Assembly (NCBI GenBank): GCA_023846275.1 | Contig: JAIUJO010000143.1 | Span: 381,001-445,000, forward strand | Source: Vanilla planifolia | Lineage: Eukaryota > Streptophyta > Magnoliopsida > Asparagales > Orchidaceae | Reading direction: 5' to 3' | Length of the DNA stretch: 64,000 bases | Shown: positions 14,131-27,850 of the stretch, in pieces | How the letters are laid out: each line of letters starts with the position of its first letter | Numbering within the stretch: position 1 is the stretch's first letter | Program-made: the position numbers and the translations under genes | The notes under the pieces: generated by a model | Database searches by the model: none | Told to the model about the DNA's origin: nothing | Seen by the model: only the letters and a program-made list of their open reading frames with translations

Positions 14131-17100
14131 ATAAATCGAAAATTAAATAAAGTTAAGAATTATGAAGTAACGAAAGCAAACTGACATATAGGTTAAGACA
14201 CACGATATTTAGCATTTCATAGAGAAATAATGAAATCAAAGTTACAAACTTAAGAAATGAGATAAATTGCATTAATAAGTTGCATTCCAAGATGTTAAAG
14301 ATGTAAAGTGCAATATTCTCATTTATCAAATAAAGAATGAATCATAATATCTCATAATAGTTTCCAAAATAATAGAAAATTAAGTACTTAAAAATATTTA
14401 ATTACATAAAGAACATTAAAATGTGTCCAATGAAGTTTGTTTTGTCTTGGGATGACTACATTTGCAAATACTATGAATTACAAGATGAAATAAGTAAAAA
14501 AGAATAATAAATTATTATTTTAATATTAACTTACAAATGTTGATGCCAAAAAAAGTTAAGCTGAAGGAATTTAATGTAATATAACAAAATGAGGTAAGGG
14601 TGTGAATACAATAAGTGTTGCATGGTAGTATAAGCAAATGAACGTGAAATATTTTAAGAAATTAGACAAATTACACTACAAAGTTGCATTATAAGATATC
14701 AATGATATTGAATGTAATATCATCGATAATAGAATGAGGTATGAATCAAAGTATCTTATAAAAAAATAAAAGCCACAACAAATTTAATGTTCAAGAAAAT
14801 AAAATAATTTTTTTCTTGGATAGAGCTATTTAAAATGAGGCTATTAACATTTGTTTCATCTTTACCAAACATTATTTTGAATTATTGGAAAAAACCAACG
14901 AAAATAAACTTTTAATAGTAATAAATTATTTTTTTAATGTTATGCAAATATATATTGAAGCTAAAATGAGATTAATTTAAGCATTATAATCTAACCAAAT
15001 AAAAGTATCATTAAACATCAATGGGAAAGTGATTTAAAGTTACATAGTAATTTGACCAAATCAAATTGAAAATTTAGAAAAAAAATACAAATTTTTGGGG
15101 AAAGTTACATTCAATGCTACTTAGGACATATAGTGTAACATTTTGAATCGTCAAATTAGCTATGGAGTGAAATTTCTTATAAACTATGCAAAAACCTTCA
15201 AAAATAAAATATTTTAAAATATAAAATTTAAAACATAATTTTAGTGAAATAATTTTTAATTTATATGTCATAAAAATAATAATCATAAAAATAATAATTA
15301 TTAACCTACTATTAAGTAAATATATATTAGAGCTGAAATAAGATAAACTAAAGTAATGTGATAGAATCGAATAAAAACCATTTAAAGGTCACATGAGTAG
15401 AGAAATACACTTTCATTGTAATATTACCAAATAAAAGCAACAAATTTTAGAAAATGAGAAACTTTATTGGAAAGTTCCAATCCAAGGCACTAAGAAATCC
15501 AAATGCAAACCACTTCACCTTTGAGACAATTTGTAATCCAAATATCAATTAGAACATCAAAAAGCACGAAAACATAAATAATTTGAAAATATTAAAAATT
15601 AATATTTTATAGTATAAAGCTGGTCAACTTGAACCTAGCATCACTTATTTAGTATCGGTTGGACCACAATTTCAACTACAATAAATTATATAAATAAATA
15701 AGCATAAATAATAATAAATTACTATTTTAATATGAAGTGTATATTAAATATGAAATGAGATAAGTTGAAGTAGTGTAGTATATTAAATCATTATGACGTA
15801 AATCTCAAATAAGAGGAGATTCTAAGCTACATACTAAAATAAAAACTTAAGGGCAAAAAATTTAATGAATTGACATAAATTATATGAAAATGCTCCAATA
15901 CAAGAAATAAAATAGACTAAGTGTGACATCTCCGGGCATCAAATAATGTAAGAATTGAAATTCTTAATAAAACATATGTAAACAATTAAAGAAATATAAA
16001 AACTCTGATTAAGATTTTAAAATATTGAAATAATTATTTAATAAGATAAACTCTCATTTTCTCATTCAATTTCAATTAAAATAAGGAAATAAGTATTTGA
16101 AAAGATAGAGTTCATCGAGATTAGTCCAAAGATAATTGTATCATCTTGATTATGCCTAACTCAAAATTATCATGAATTACCAATGTAAACAGGAATAAAT
16201 AAAAATATTCAATTTTATTAATATCAAATATATCTATAGTGAAGGTAAAATGAGTTAAATAAAAATAAGAAAATATAACTAAATAAAAAAAATGCCAAGA
16301 TCACATTGGAGAAGATTTAGAGTAACATCATAACATATCAAACTTTGTTAGCATAATAACGTCATAAAATCACTTACAACTTCTATTTAAATTCAAAATT
16401 CTTCCAATTAAGCATAAATCATCTAAGCATAATTTTTCTCACTTCTCTTCAAAATATTATATTACTTGTTGCATTTTGGGGTTTTCTTTGGGCTACAAAG
16501 CATGACATTTTTGAAAGCTCAAGTTTAATATGATCACATTAAAAACCTTGTTGTAGTGGACCACACAAAAGCTTTGGTTATTGTTCAACCTACAAAAGCT
16601 AGCAAGTTGGAGATGAACCATAAAGAAAATGAAAAGCTAGCTCGTTATGGATTCTTCATAAGATATCACAATTCATACTTGCTTTGATTTCTTGTTGATT
16701 TGATGACTTAGCATATTAAACTTGATCTCCTTAGTTTCTTGTAAGGTACCTTTCTTAAACAATTTATCTTACCTTTCAATTTTTTTTAGTTTTTGTTATA
16801 TTTCTACTTCACTCTTATATGCTTACTATGTTACCATAACATTGTTTTATTTCTTTATTTCACATTATTTTAATTTAAGTAGTTTTAATTTTAATACATA
16901 TTTACTTACTCTTAAAACACTAATTTACTATTTTTATACTTATGAACTTCGGTAATTATTGGTAATTACAACACTAAGGTTGATCGAAATTAAATAAACA
17001 TCGTCAACCTCATCTAAATGATCTCTCTCATGCTAAACATTTGTTTTGAAATATTTAAATATTTTTCTTTTCATATGGTTTTGGCACCCTATTTCAGAAA

Positions 17101-17690
17101 TAAGGATTTATAAATTTTTTGATGATTGATGGTGCTACATTTCATCACTTAGTATCTTTGAAAGTGGCTTTCTTGTAAAATTATTCTCATTTAATAAAAT
17201 CTTTCATTTTAATTTTGTTATATTGTAATGCCTTAATTTAGAACATTTCAGCTTTAATATATATATTTACAAACTATGAAAAAAATTTATTTATTCTTAT
17301 TTACTTTGCTGATTTAGAGTAACTAAAAAAGTTGTTTGATCAAGAAAAAACAAATTGTATTGGACTCACCATGATGAGCTCTATTCAATTAAATATTACA
17401 CTTATATTTTTAAAAAATTAATATTTCTAAGAATTTTCTTGCTTTAGAAGACATTTAGATTCATACCTTATTTTATAAAAGATAATACACATATCTTTTT
17501 AGTATCTTATAATGCAACTTTGCATCAAAATTTGTCTAATTTAATAAATTTTTCCACTTTGATTTAATTATTTTACCATGTAACTAAAAATTATCTCCGA
17601 TGTGACCATTATATCTTTTTGATTTGCTTATGTTATAATCCTTCAACTATTCTTATTTTAGCTTTATCATATATTTACTTATTAATAAAA
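14130..17690. repeat. Higher-order repeat copy 1 (~3.56 kb)
   Basis: The order is minus monomers (14,130-16,340), a non-satellite cassette (16,345-16,690), then plus monomers (16,690-17,690). It shares private variants with copies 2 and 3 that ordinary monomers lack: gactacatttgcaaatac at 14,454 (17,999 and 20,710 in the others), a cattaaaatg variant at the palindrome box, and atcaaataatgtaagaattg near 15,938. Copy 1 is the longest. It keeps minus monomers at about 14.8-15.7 kb that are mostly missing from copies 2 and 3. Confidence 0.75.
16345..16690 (+). other. Non-satellite cassette, copy 1, with 52-codon open remnant
   Basis: A segment unlike the monomer separates minus from plus units. 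It contains an open stretch of 52 codons at 16,529-16,684, bounded by TAA (16,526-16,528) and TGA (16,685-16,687), with no ATG needed to define it. Recognisable residues include VVVDHTKALVIVQPTKASKL and the ending GFFIRY. The same 52-codon window, with equivalent bounding stops, is open in copy 2. I do not recognise the protein; a piece of a retroelement polyprotein is the likeliest source (inference). Compared with copies 2 and 3 this cassette lacks about 80 bp upstream of the frame. Confidence 0.6.
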
Positions 17691-20400
17691 TAATAAAATT
17701 AAGAATTGTGAAATAACATAATCAAAGTGACATATAGGTCAAGCCAGAACGTATTTATAGTTTCATAGAAAAATAATAAAAAATAGTTAAAAACTTAAGA
17801 AATGAGATAAATTGTATTAAAAAGTTGTGTTCCAAGATATTAAAAAGATAGTGAGCAATACACTCATTCATCAAATCATTAATGAATCTAAAAGTCTCAT
17901 AATGCCTTCCAAAATAATAGAAAATTGAGTACTAAAGTAATATTGAATTATATCAAGCACATTAAAATAAGTCCAAAAAAGTTTTTTTATCTTGACATGA
18001 CTACATTTGCAAATACCACGAATTACCAAATGAAATAAGTACAAATAATAATAAATTTATTGTTTTAATATTAGGTTAACAAATATTAAAGTTAAAATAA
18101 CTTAAGTTGAAGTAATGTAATGTAAAAAAATGAGGTATGGGTCACAAGAGAAGAGAATAAAAGTTACATAGCAATATAAAAAAATGAACATGTAAATTTT
18201 TATGAAATGAGACAAATTACACCAGAAAGTTGCATTATAAGATACCAAGGAGATTGAATGTAATATCAACAAAAGCAGAATAAGTGCGAAAAAAATATCT
18301 CAAAAAATGAATCAAAATCATAACAAATTAATTATTTAAAAATATTAAATTAACATTTAGTTGAATAAAGCAAATCAAATTAAGGCTAATAACATTTGTT
18401 TCATATTTATAAAATATTATTCTAAATTCTTGGAAATAACTCTAGAAAATAAACTTTAATAATATTTAAATGTTGTTATAAAAAAAAATAATTAATAATA
18501 AATTATTATTTCAATATAAACTGTATATTAAAGATGAAATGGGATAAATTGAAGTAATGTAAGATATCAAATATTTGTGAAGTTAAGCTCAAATAAGAGG
18601 ACATTCTAAGCATAAAATGATGTAAGAATTGAAATGCTTAATAAAGCATGTCTAAGGCATTAAAGAAATATAAAAAATTCTTATTGGAATTTAAAAATAT
18701 TACAATTATTATTTAATAATAATTTTTCTAATTAAATTACAATTTAAATTTTTAAATAGTTATTCGAAAATATAGAGCTTGCCAAAATCAGTCCAATGAT
18801 TTTTGTTTCATCTCTGTCAGACCTCATTCAAAATTATCTTGAATTACCAAAGTAAATATGAATAAATAAAAATAACTATTATATTAAGTTTAAATAAATC
18901 TATATTGAAGCTAAAGTGAGATAAATTAAAATAAGATAATATAACTAAATAATACCAATGCCAAGTTCACATAGGAGAAGATTTAGAGAGACATCATAAT
19001 AAATAAAAATTTACTAGCATAGTAATATCGTAGCATGGCCTACAACTTATATTTAAATTCTAAATTTTTTGAACTATGACTAAATATTCTAAGCATTATT
19101 TTTCTTACATCACTTTATAATCTCTAGTTTTTTCTACCTTTTTCTTTTGATCAACATTTTTGGGGAATATTCTATGAATTTATTAGATATTTACTCCTTG
19201 TTGTATTTTCGTTTTTGCTTTGGGTAGGGAAACCTGACATTTGTGAAAGCTCGACTTTAGTATTATCACATAAAAAACCATGTTGTACTTGATCATACAA
19301 AAGCCTCAGTTTTTGTTGAACCTACAAAAGCTAGCAAGATGGAGATAAACCATAAAGAAATTCAAAAGCTAGTAGGTTATGGATTCTTTATAAGATATCC
19401 CAATTCATACTTGGTTTGATTTCTTCTTGATTTGATGATTTAGCATATTAAACTTAATCACGTTAGTTTCTTGTAATGCACCTTTGCCAAATGATTTATT
19501 TTATTTTTTAAATTTTTCTTAAGTTTTGGTTATTTTTGTAATTACTCTAAAACTCCTATTATGTTGCCATAACATAGTTTTATTTCATTATATCAAAAAA
19601 TTTTAATTTAACTAATTTTATATTTAATACATATTTACTTATTCTAATAACACTTTTTTCCTATTATTTATACTAATTAACTTCGAAAAGTAGTGGTAAT
19701 TTTGATGCTAAACTTCATTAAGTTGAAATAAACATTGTTGACTTGTTTTTATGACCACGCTTGTACGAAACATTCATTTTTAAATTTTTTAAATATTTTA
19801 TTTTTCGTATGGTTTTGGCACCTTTTTTTATACCTTTGAATTTGTACTTTTTTTTGGCGATTGAGGGTGCTATATTTCATTTATTTAGTATCTTTGAAAG
19901 TTTCTTTCTTGTACACTCATTCTCATTTACTAAAATCTTTCTTTTGGATTTTGTTATGTTGTAATGCCTTAATTTAGAACATTTCAGCTTTAATATATAT
20001 ATATTTACATAATATGAAAATTTTTTATTCTTATTTACTTTGCTTATTTAAAGTAAAACTATTTATCGTTTGATCAAGAAAGAAACAAATATTGTTTGAC
20101 TAGCAACGATGAGCTCTATGTAATTAAATATAACTTTAATTTGAGAATTTTGTATGCTTTACAAGATACTTAGATTCATATGTAATTTGATCAAAGATAT
20201 TACACATATCTCTTTAGCATCCTATAATGCCACATTGCCTCAAAATTTACCTCATTTCTCCAATTTTTCCACTTTGATATAATAATTTGACCATGTAACT
20301 CAAAATTATCTCTTATGTGACAATCATATCATTTTTATTTTAGTATATTGCAATGCTTCAGCTAATATCATTTTAGCTTTAATATACATTTACTTACTAA
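17690..20400. repeat. Higher-order repeat copy 2 (~2.71 kb)
   Basis: Minus monomers (17,690-19,000), cassette (19,008-19,425), plus monomers (19,430-20,400), in the same order as copy 1. The left junction joins a plus tail (tttacttattaataaaataa) to a minus monomer at aacataatcaaagtgacata, and the boundary near 20,400 joins the same positions. Loss of about 0.85 kb of minus monomers explains most of the length difference from copy 1. No gene is seen apart from the cassette remnant. Confidence 0.75.
19008..19425 (+). other. Non-satellite cassette, copy 2, with 52-codon open remnant
   Basis: This is the fullest cassette copy. It starts near ttactagcatagtaat, passes through a T-rich stretch with acatttttggggaatattct (19,155-19,174), and ends in the coding-like remnant. 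The open window is 19,261-19,416, bounded by TAG (19,258-19,260) and TGA (19,417-19,419). It is 52 codons, as in copy 1, with no indels between the two. Residues include FVEPTKASKMEINHKE and GFFIRYPNSYL. Differences from copy 1 include many amino-acid changes, so there is no sign of protein-level constraint. Function unknown. Confidence 0.6.
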
Positions 20401-22450
20401 TAATTAATTAAATAAAGAATTATGAAATAAAACAATCAATGTGACATATTTCAAGCCATATGAAATTTATAGTTTCATAGAAAAGTATTCAAAATTATTT
20501 TAAAACTCAATAAATATGATAAATTGTACTAAAATAATGTATTCCAAGATATTAAAGAGATAGAGTACCATATTCTAATTCATCAAATCAAGAATGAATC
20601 TAAATGTCACATAATGCCCTCCAAAATAATAGAAAATGAAGTACTAAAAAATATTTAGTTATATAGAGCTCATTAAAATGAGTCCAACAAAGTTTTTTTA
20701 CCTTCACGTGACTACATTTGCAAATACTATGAATTACCAAATGAAATAAGTATAAATAGTAAAAAATTATTATTTTAATATTAAGTTAACAAATATTAAA
20801 GCTGAAATAAGTTAAGTTGAAGCAATGTAATGTAAAAAGTAAATTATAAAAAAACGTTACATCCAAAGAAATTAAACAGATCGAGTGTAACATCTCTCAG
20901 CATCAAATAATGTAAGAATTGAAATGCTTAATAAAGCTTGTCTAAAGCATTAAAGAAATTTTAAAAAAAAATTCTAAATAGAATTCCAAAGTATTAAAAT
21001 TAAGAAATAAACCAATGCCAAGATTAGATAGGAGAAGATTTAGAATAAAATCATAATATATAAAAATTTACTAGCGTAGTAATCTTGTAGCATCGCTTAC
21101 AACTTCTTGTTAAAATCTAAATTCTTTAAACTAAGTCGAAATCTTCGAAGCTTTCTTTTCTCACTTCTCCTTATAATATTAAGCTTTTCCTACTTTTTCC
21201 TTTTCAACAACATTTTTGGGGAATATTCTATGATTTTATTAGATTTTTATTCCTTGTCATATTTTAGTGTTTGCTTTAGGTTGGGAAGCCTGACATTTGT
21301 GAAAGCTTGACTTTAGCATTATCACATAAAAAACATCTTGTAGTTGACAACACAAAATCCTTGTTTATTGTTGAACCTACAAAAGATAGCAAGTTGGAGA
21401 TGAACCATTAGGAAAATTAAATGCCAGCATGTTATGAATTCTTTATAAGATATCCCAAGTCATAATTGGTTTGATTTCTTTTTTATTTGGTGATTTAGCA
21501 TATTAAAATTAATCACCTTAGTTTTTTGTAATGCACCTTTCCCAAATTATTTATTTTATTATTTAAATTTTTCCTAGTTTTGGTTATATTTATACTTAAC
21601 TCTAAAACTCTAATTGTGTTACCTTAACATCGTTTAATTTCATTATATCACAATTTTTTAGTTTAACTAGTTTTAATTTTAATACATATTTAATTATTGT
21701 TAAAACATTTATTTACTATTATTTATACTTAATAAATTAAAATACTAGTGGTAATTTTGATGCAATACATGATCGAGATGAAATAAACATCATTGAACTC
21801 GTCTTTATGACCACACATGTACTAAACACCATTTTAAAATTTTTAAATATTTTATTTTTTTATTGTTTTGGCACCTTTTTCAAGACCTTTGCGATTGTAC
21901 TTTTTTTAATAATTGAGGGTGCTATATTTCATCTCTTTAGTATTTTTGAATGTTGTTTTCTTGTACAATTTTTATCATTTACCAAAACTTTTTTACTTTG
22001 AGTTGTTATACTACACTACCTCAACATAGAATATTTTAGCTTTAGTATATATATTTACATACTATGAAAAAATATTATTATTTTTTCATATTTACTTGTC
22101 TTATTTGGAGTAACTATAAATGTGGTTGAACAACAAAAAAACATTGTTTGACTCGCCTTGAAGAGCTCTATTCAATTAAATATTAGTTTAATATTTTTAA
22201 AAATTAATATTTTTGAGACTTTTGGATGCTTTAGAAGACATTTAGATTCACATATCTCTTTAGCATCTTGTGATGCAACTTTGCTTCGCAATTTATCTCA
22301 TTGCTTCAATTGTCTCCACTTTGCTTTCATTATTTTACTAAGTGACTCAAAATTATTTCATATGTGACCATTACATCATTTTTATTTAGTTATATCTTAA
22401 TGCTTTAACTTATCTCATTTTAGCTTTATTATATATTTACTTACTAATAA
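20400..22450. repeat. Higher-order repeat copy 3 (~2.05 kb)
   Basis: Minus monomers are reduced to about 0.65 kb (20,400-21,050), followed by the cassette (21,065-21,475) and plus monomers (21,480-22,450). The diagnostic gactacatttgcaaatac lies at 20,710-20,727. At about 20,840 the copy jumps from one monomer to the later atgtaagaattg variant (near 20,912), an internal deletion relative to copies 1 and 2. The right end is not sharp, because the following plus array continues in phase. Confidence 0.7.
21065..21475 (+). other. Non-satellite cassette, copy 3, frame broken
   Basis: This aligns with the cassette at 19,008-19,425, including acatttttggggaatattct at 21,208-21,227. The cctacaaaagatagcaag landmark is at 21,376-21,393. 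The coding-like remnant is broken: one base is missing in the A-run near 21,330, and stops follow the KLEMNH residues (near 21,409-21,420). A 67-codon open frame at 21,107-21,310 lies in the T-rich half and is not kept in the other copies, so I do not call it a gene. Confidence 0.6.
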
Positions 22451-25400
22451 AACAATAATTTTGCTTTAATTATAATCATTTTTTAAAATTTTGCAGAAAT
22501 TATAGACAATGTTTAATCGAGAAAAGCTAATGAATCAGACTTATGTTAATGAGCTCTATTTAACTGATAAATAATTTTTTATTTATTTAATTTTTTATTT
22601 TTTAGGTGTAAAGTTATTTATGATGAACGTGATAATTGCTCACCTTAGTATCTTGAAATGCATGTTTCCCACACAATTCATGTTATTTCTTCAAATGTTT
22701 TGCTTTGATTTGGTTAAGTTTCTTTGAAATTATAATTTCTTATTCACATGACCTTTTCATTTCTTCTATTTTGCTATGTTATATTATTTCATTTTTTCTT
22801 TTTCTTCTTTAAAATATATTTATTTAACATAAAAAAAAATAATTTATTATTGTTATTAATACTTATTTATTTTTTCAATTCATAGTAACTCCAAATGAGG
22901 TTTGAATGAGATCATACAGTAGTGGTTAGATACTCTCAATGAGCACCATCCAATTAAATGTTAATTTTTAAATTTTTAAAGATTTTGTTCAACACTTTTA
23001 ACACACTTTGATAAACATTTCGATTAATAACTGATTTAACAATTAAGAATGTTACACTGGATCTCCTTGGTCTTTTGGATTGTAATTTACTCTTACAATT
23101 TATCTCATTTCTACCAATATTTTGCTTTAACATGCATATACTGATATGAAATCTTAATTCCTCACTTGTGCAACTTTTACATTACTTTAATTTTTTTTAT
23201 TTATAATACTTTAATTTATCTTATTTTAGCATTAATATATATACACTTAATATTAAAATAGTTATTCTTTATTATTTATAATTTTTTTGTTTAGCAATGT
23301 GTACAAAATCTAAATGATTGTCCATTTGAAATGAAGCAAATGTCATTAGACTCATCTAGATAAGCTCTACCCAATTAAAAATTCATTCTTTTAATGTTAT
23401 TAAATATTTTATTTTTAGAAGTTTTGGAATGCCTGATGAGATATTTCAATTGGTGCTTAAAATGTTGATTAGGAATGTCATAAATGAACTCCTTTGTGCA
23501 ATCGAATGCAAAAATCTTACACAATGTATCTTATTTCTTAATTTTTTCATTGAATTGTTTACATATCTTGGAAAACTAATTCTCCTATCATATGAGTTTT
23601 ACAAGTGAAAATTGTTCTTGTATTATGTTGCATTAATTTATCTTTCTTCAATTTCAATATATATTTACATAATATTAAAATAATATTTCATATTATTTTT
23701 TCTTTTTCATTTTGCTAACTATTAGCAGTACCAAATGATGTTTAATAAAAATGAAACATACTACGTTGGACTCATCTCGATGTGTCCTATCTAATTTATT
23801 ATACACATTAAAAATTTAAATAAATCATTCCTTAGGGACATAGCATGCTTTATGTGTTCTTTTTATTTGTATCTAATTTCATGATTAACAACATTCAACT
23901 CAATCTTTTTAGTACCTTGGAATACAACTATCCATATAAGTTGATCTATTTCTTCATATTTTCTTTTTTCATTGGGGTAGATTACTATAAAATTCTAAAT
24001 CTCATCTCATGTGATCTTTATATACCTTTGATTTAGTTATATTACATAGCTTTAACTTATACTCATTTACCTAGGTAATTTGTAGTAACTCCAAATTACG
24101 TCTAATCATGATATAACATAAATCATTTGACTGATATTAATAAGAACAATAAAATTAAATAATAATTTTTTTCTTTTTATTTATTTCTTTCTATTTTTAG
24201 CAAATTTTTTGAATTTTTGTTTGTACTCATTTCATAATTGTGTATGTTATACTCAATCTCCTTAATATCTTGGAATGCAATTAACTTGTGTAATTTATCT
24301 TATTTCTTTAAAATTTTTTCTTTGATTTTGTTGTTCTTCCATGTATCATTAGAATTGTTCCCCAATGATCTTTACATCTCTTGGATTTTGTTTTATTAAA
24401 TTTCATCATTTTATCTCTTTTTATCTTATATATATATGTTTAATTAACATTAAACTAAATCATTATTCTTATTTATGCTTATTTCTTTATTTTAAATAAT
24501 TTTATTTTCAAGCTTTTGACAAGTTTTACAAGGTATATTGATTCGTACTTTATCTAATGATGGAGAATACCACACTTGATCTAATTTATATTTTAGAACA
24601 CAACTTTTCTTTATAATTTCATAATTCTTACAATATTTTGCATTGATTTGTTTATAATACCTTTAAACTCTAATTCTCCTCTCAATAGAGTGTTAAATTG
24701 TATTGATTTTGTTAGGTTACATTACACGAATTTGTAATATTTTATCGTTAATACGTATTTATTTAGTACTAAAAATATAATTCAATATTATTTAAGCATA
24801 TTAACTTTGGTAATTGGTAGTAACTATAAATGGTGTCTAAATCATGTTGATAAGCTTTATTTAATTAAATATTCAATTTGATATTTTAAAATATTTTTTT
24901 TATTTTATTGTGACAAATTTTTGAAATATTTTTATTTGTTCATGATTTAATGATCAGGGATATTATAATCAATCTCCTTAGTTTGTTCGAATGCAACTTT
25001 GCTATAAACCTTACCTCATCAATTTGGTTACACTACATTGGTTAAAATTATCTTATTTAAAATTTAAGTTATTTTTTTAATAATAAAGTACTTACAATTT
25101 AATATTTATATGTATTTTTTTGGCAATTTGTGTTAATTTATAATGGGGTTGATTAAGACGAAATAAAACTTGTTGAACTCACCTCTATAAGGTCTATCAA
25201 ATTAAATATTCAATTCTATGTCGATAAACGTTTTATTTTGTAGAGTTTCTTCATGTCCTACTAAACACGTTGTTTTGTGCCGAACTTGATGTTGGAGGAC
25301 ATCGCAATTGACCTTTTTTGTATCTTGGAATAAATGTTTACCATATGTTTACATTAATCAATTTTTTCTCTTTCATTTGATTATAATATGATGTTACTAT

Positions 25401-26640
25401 AAATCTTTTTTAATGGTAGCCTTTACATTACTTTGCTTTGCTATATTAAACTACTTCAATTTATGACATTTCAACTTCAATATAAATTTACTTAATTGTA
25501 AAATAAAACTTTATTGTTATTTATAATTGTTTTAGGGATTTGTAGTTATTCTAATAGAGTCTAATTAAGATGAAACAAATTCCATTGCAATCATCTTGAT
25601 GAGCTCTATGCAATTAAATATTCATTTTTACATTTTAAAATATTTTATTTTCTTATGATTTCAATATCTTATGAGTTATTTCAATTTGTACTCAGCTTAA
25701 TAATTGATTATTTTGTAGCATGATAAAATGCAACTTTTTGCTACAACTTATCTCATTTCAAAATTTTTCCTTTGATTTACTTATATTACTACATTACTAT
25801 AGACATCCTCTTTATTGACTTTCACATCATTTTTTTTGTTATAATTAATTATTCAAGATAACTCATTTAAACTTTAATATATATTTCATAATATTCAAAT
25901 ATTAATTTATTGTTATTTAATTATTTTAATACTAGAAATTCAAAACATGCTGTGGTTGAGACGAAAAAAAGATTGGTTTAACTTGAAAGACCTCTATCAG
26001 ATAAAATATTTCTTTATTTTTAAAATTATTTTATTTTTTATGACTTGGCATTGTTTGAGTGATTTTGATTTTTACTAGATTTAATGATCGTTGAATGCAA
26101 CTTTTTCAGTCAATTTATCTTATTTGAGATTTATTATATATTTAGATAAATTAAAATGATAATATATTATTATGTATAATTATTTAGTTTGGCAAATTAT
26201 AATAATTCTAAATGAGGTTCAATTGAGACGCCAAATCTATTTGGATTTGACTTAACAAGCATTACAAAATTAAATATTTATTTTCATTTTGTTTAATATT
26301 TAAATTTATATGATTTTAGCTTATTTTATGAGATATTTTGATTCATATCTAGTTTGTTTATAAAATATGTCACCCACGACCTATTTAGTATCTTGGGATG
26401 CAGGATTACCACTTAATTTACCATATTTGGATATTGGTTTTATATTGATTTTGTAATAATACTATGTAACTCTAAATCTATTCCAATGTGGCCTTTGCAT
26501 CACTCTTATTTCATTATGTTGTAATACTTAAAAATATTAAACTTTTAAATTTAAATGAAATTCACTTATGATTAAAGTAAAAATTTAATATTATTTACAT
26601 TGTGTAGTTGACCTCTAGCCAAATGATTTTTTATGATAAA
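22450..26640 (+). repeat. Degenerate ~410-bp satellite array, plus orientation
   Basis: Plus-orientation monomers continue, with the aggatgttacactcaatctc-type box near 22,625, 23,045, 23,470, 23,880, 24,240, 24,560, 24,955, 25,300, 25,690 and 26,345. The last steps are irregular (a partial box near 26,085 is truncated), indicating deletions near the right border. No gene is seen. Open frames at 22,158 and 23,845 are monomer by-products. Confidence 0.8.
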
Positions 26641-27850
26641 AAATTCTTAAATATTTCTAAAATCTTCTTTTAAGTTATTTTTTAGAGTTTAGATAGGCAA
26701 TGTTTATATTAATGGGAGAATTTAAGCAAGAAGAACAATGTGGAGATCCTATGAAGATCATCGTGGTAATCACATACGACAAAAATATATACATTGAATT
26801 CAATTTTAGGTATTCAATTTTACATTTGGTATAATGTTATTTTTACTTCAAATATTTTATATGTTCTACGTAAATTAAATAAAAATTAATCATTTTAGAA
26901 TAACATTTAGATTTCAAATAATTTTTATTTATATTTTGTATCATTATTTCAGCTAAATTATATATTTAAAACTTTTAGTTAAACTATTTCAAAGATTATG
27001 TTAAATTGTTATTTCCCAAATTATTTTAAGAAAAAAGTTTTAAACTTATCTATTATGTTTAAAAGTTTTCTACTAAAATATTTTTAAGGTAAATTCATAA
27101 TGAAAATATTCGATGAAGTTAATAAGTTGACCAATTGATTTCAAACTTGGATTCATTTGTTTAGAATAAGGTCATTAGTATCGCATCCAAAAAAATTTTG
27201 GATAATTTGTCACTTCTAGTGTGGATCAAGACATCCTAAGCCTTCCAAGGGTTAGCCAATGCAAAAAGGTTGCCATAAAGGATAAAGTTAAGCTTTAAAA
27301 ATGGAGCTTCTTTGTTTTCCTCTATAATGTAGGACAAAGAAAAAGGATTGTTCTTATGTTGCATGTCTCCAAATTGCAAAAGATACTATAGACATCAAGT
27401 AATGCAATTTTTCGAACAATCGATCCTGATCTTGTTTAGCTTTTTATCATGCTTAAAAATTTCCTCTACTCAATTGTATCATTTGGCAATATCATGGTCC
27501 ACGTTTTTTTCCAGGTTGAGATCTAAATCCAATTGTCTGATCAACATTCCTAACATTTACATCTTTGTTCTAAGGAGCATCACTTGTTTGTCATCCATCT
27601 AATTGCATAGTTTTCAAGATCAATCAACCATGCATGCATTCCAATCAACTAGTTCATACGTAATTACCCCTTTAGCAAATTTTTTTAACATTTATAATTT
27701 TTTAATTAAAAGATATTTTTAATTAAATTGTGTATGCTAATGAAAATTGTAATAACTAATTTGTCTATTTATTAAGAATTTTTATCCTTAAAAAATATTT
27801 ACAAATTCGAAAACTTTTGAATGAAATGAATTGATCATTATTCTAATAAT
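26640..27850. other. Unidentified non-satellite insertion within the plus array
   Basis: The monomer boxes stop near 26,640 and resume near 27,870. The middle part (about 27,100-27,660) is visibly less AT-rich. An 84-codon plus frame at 27,348-27,602 shows no recognisable motif. The minus strand of the same part reads partly as charged, gag-like residues (for example MDDKQVMLLRTKM near 27,600) but is interrupted by several stops. A decayed retroelement fragment is the likeliest explanation (low confidence). No terminal repeats or target-site duplication were found. Confidence 0.45.

Noticed and set aside
3080..16340. CRISPR-like array of regularly spaced repeats
   Set aside because: Repeat spacing is about 410 bp, whole monomers are related rather than unique spacers, and the setting is a plant-type nuclear genome.
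21107..21310. 67-codon plus frame in the third cassette
   Set aside because: Hydrophobic T-rich translation, not kept in the cassette copies at 16.35 and 19.0 kb.
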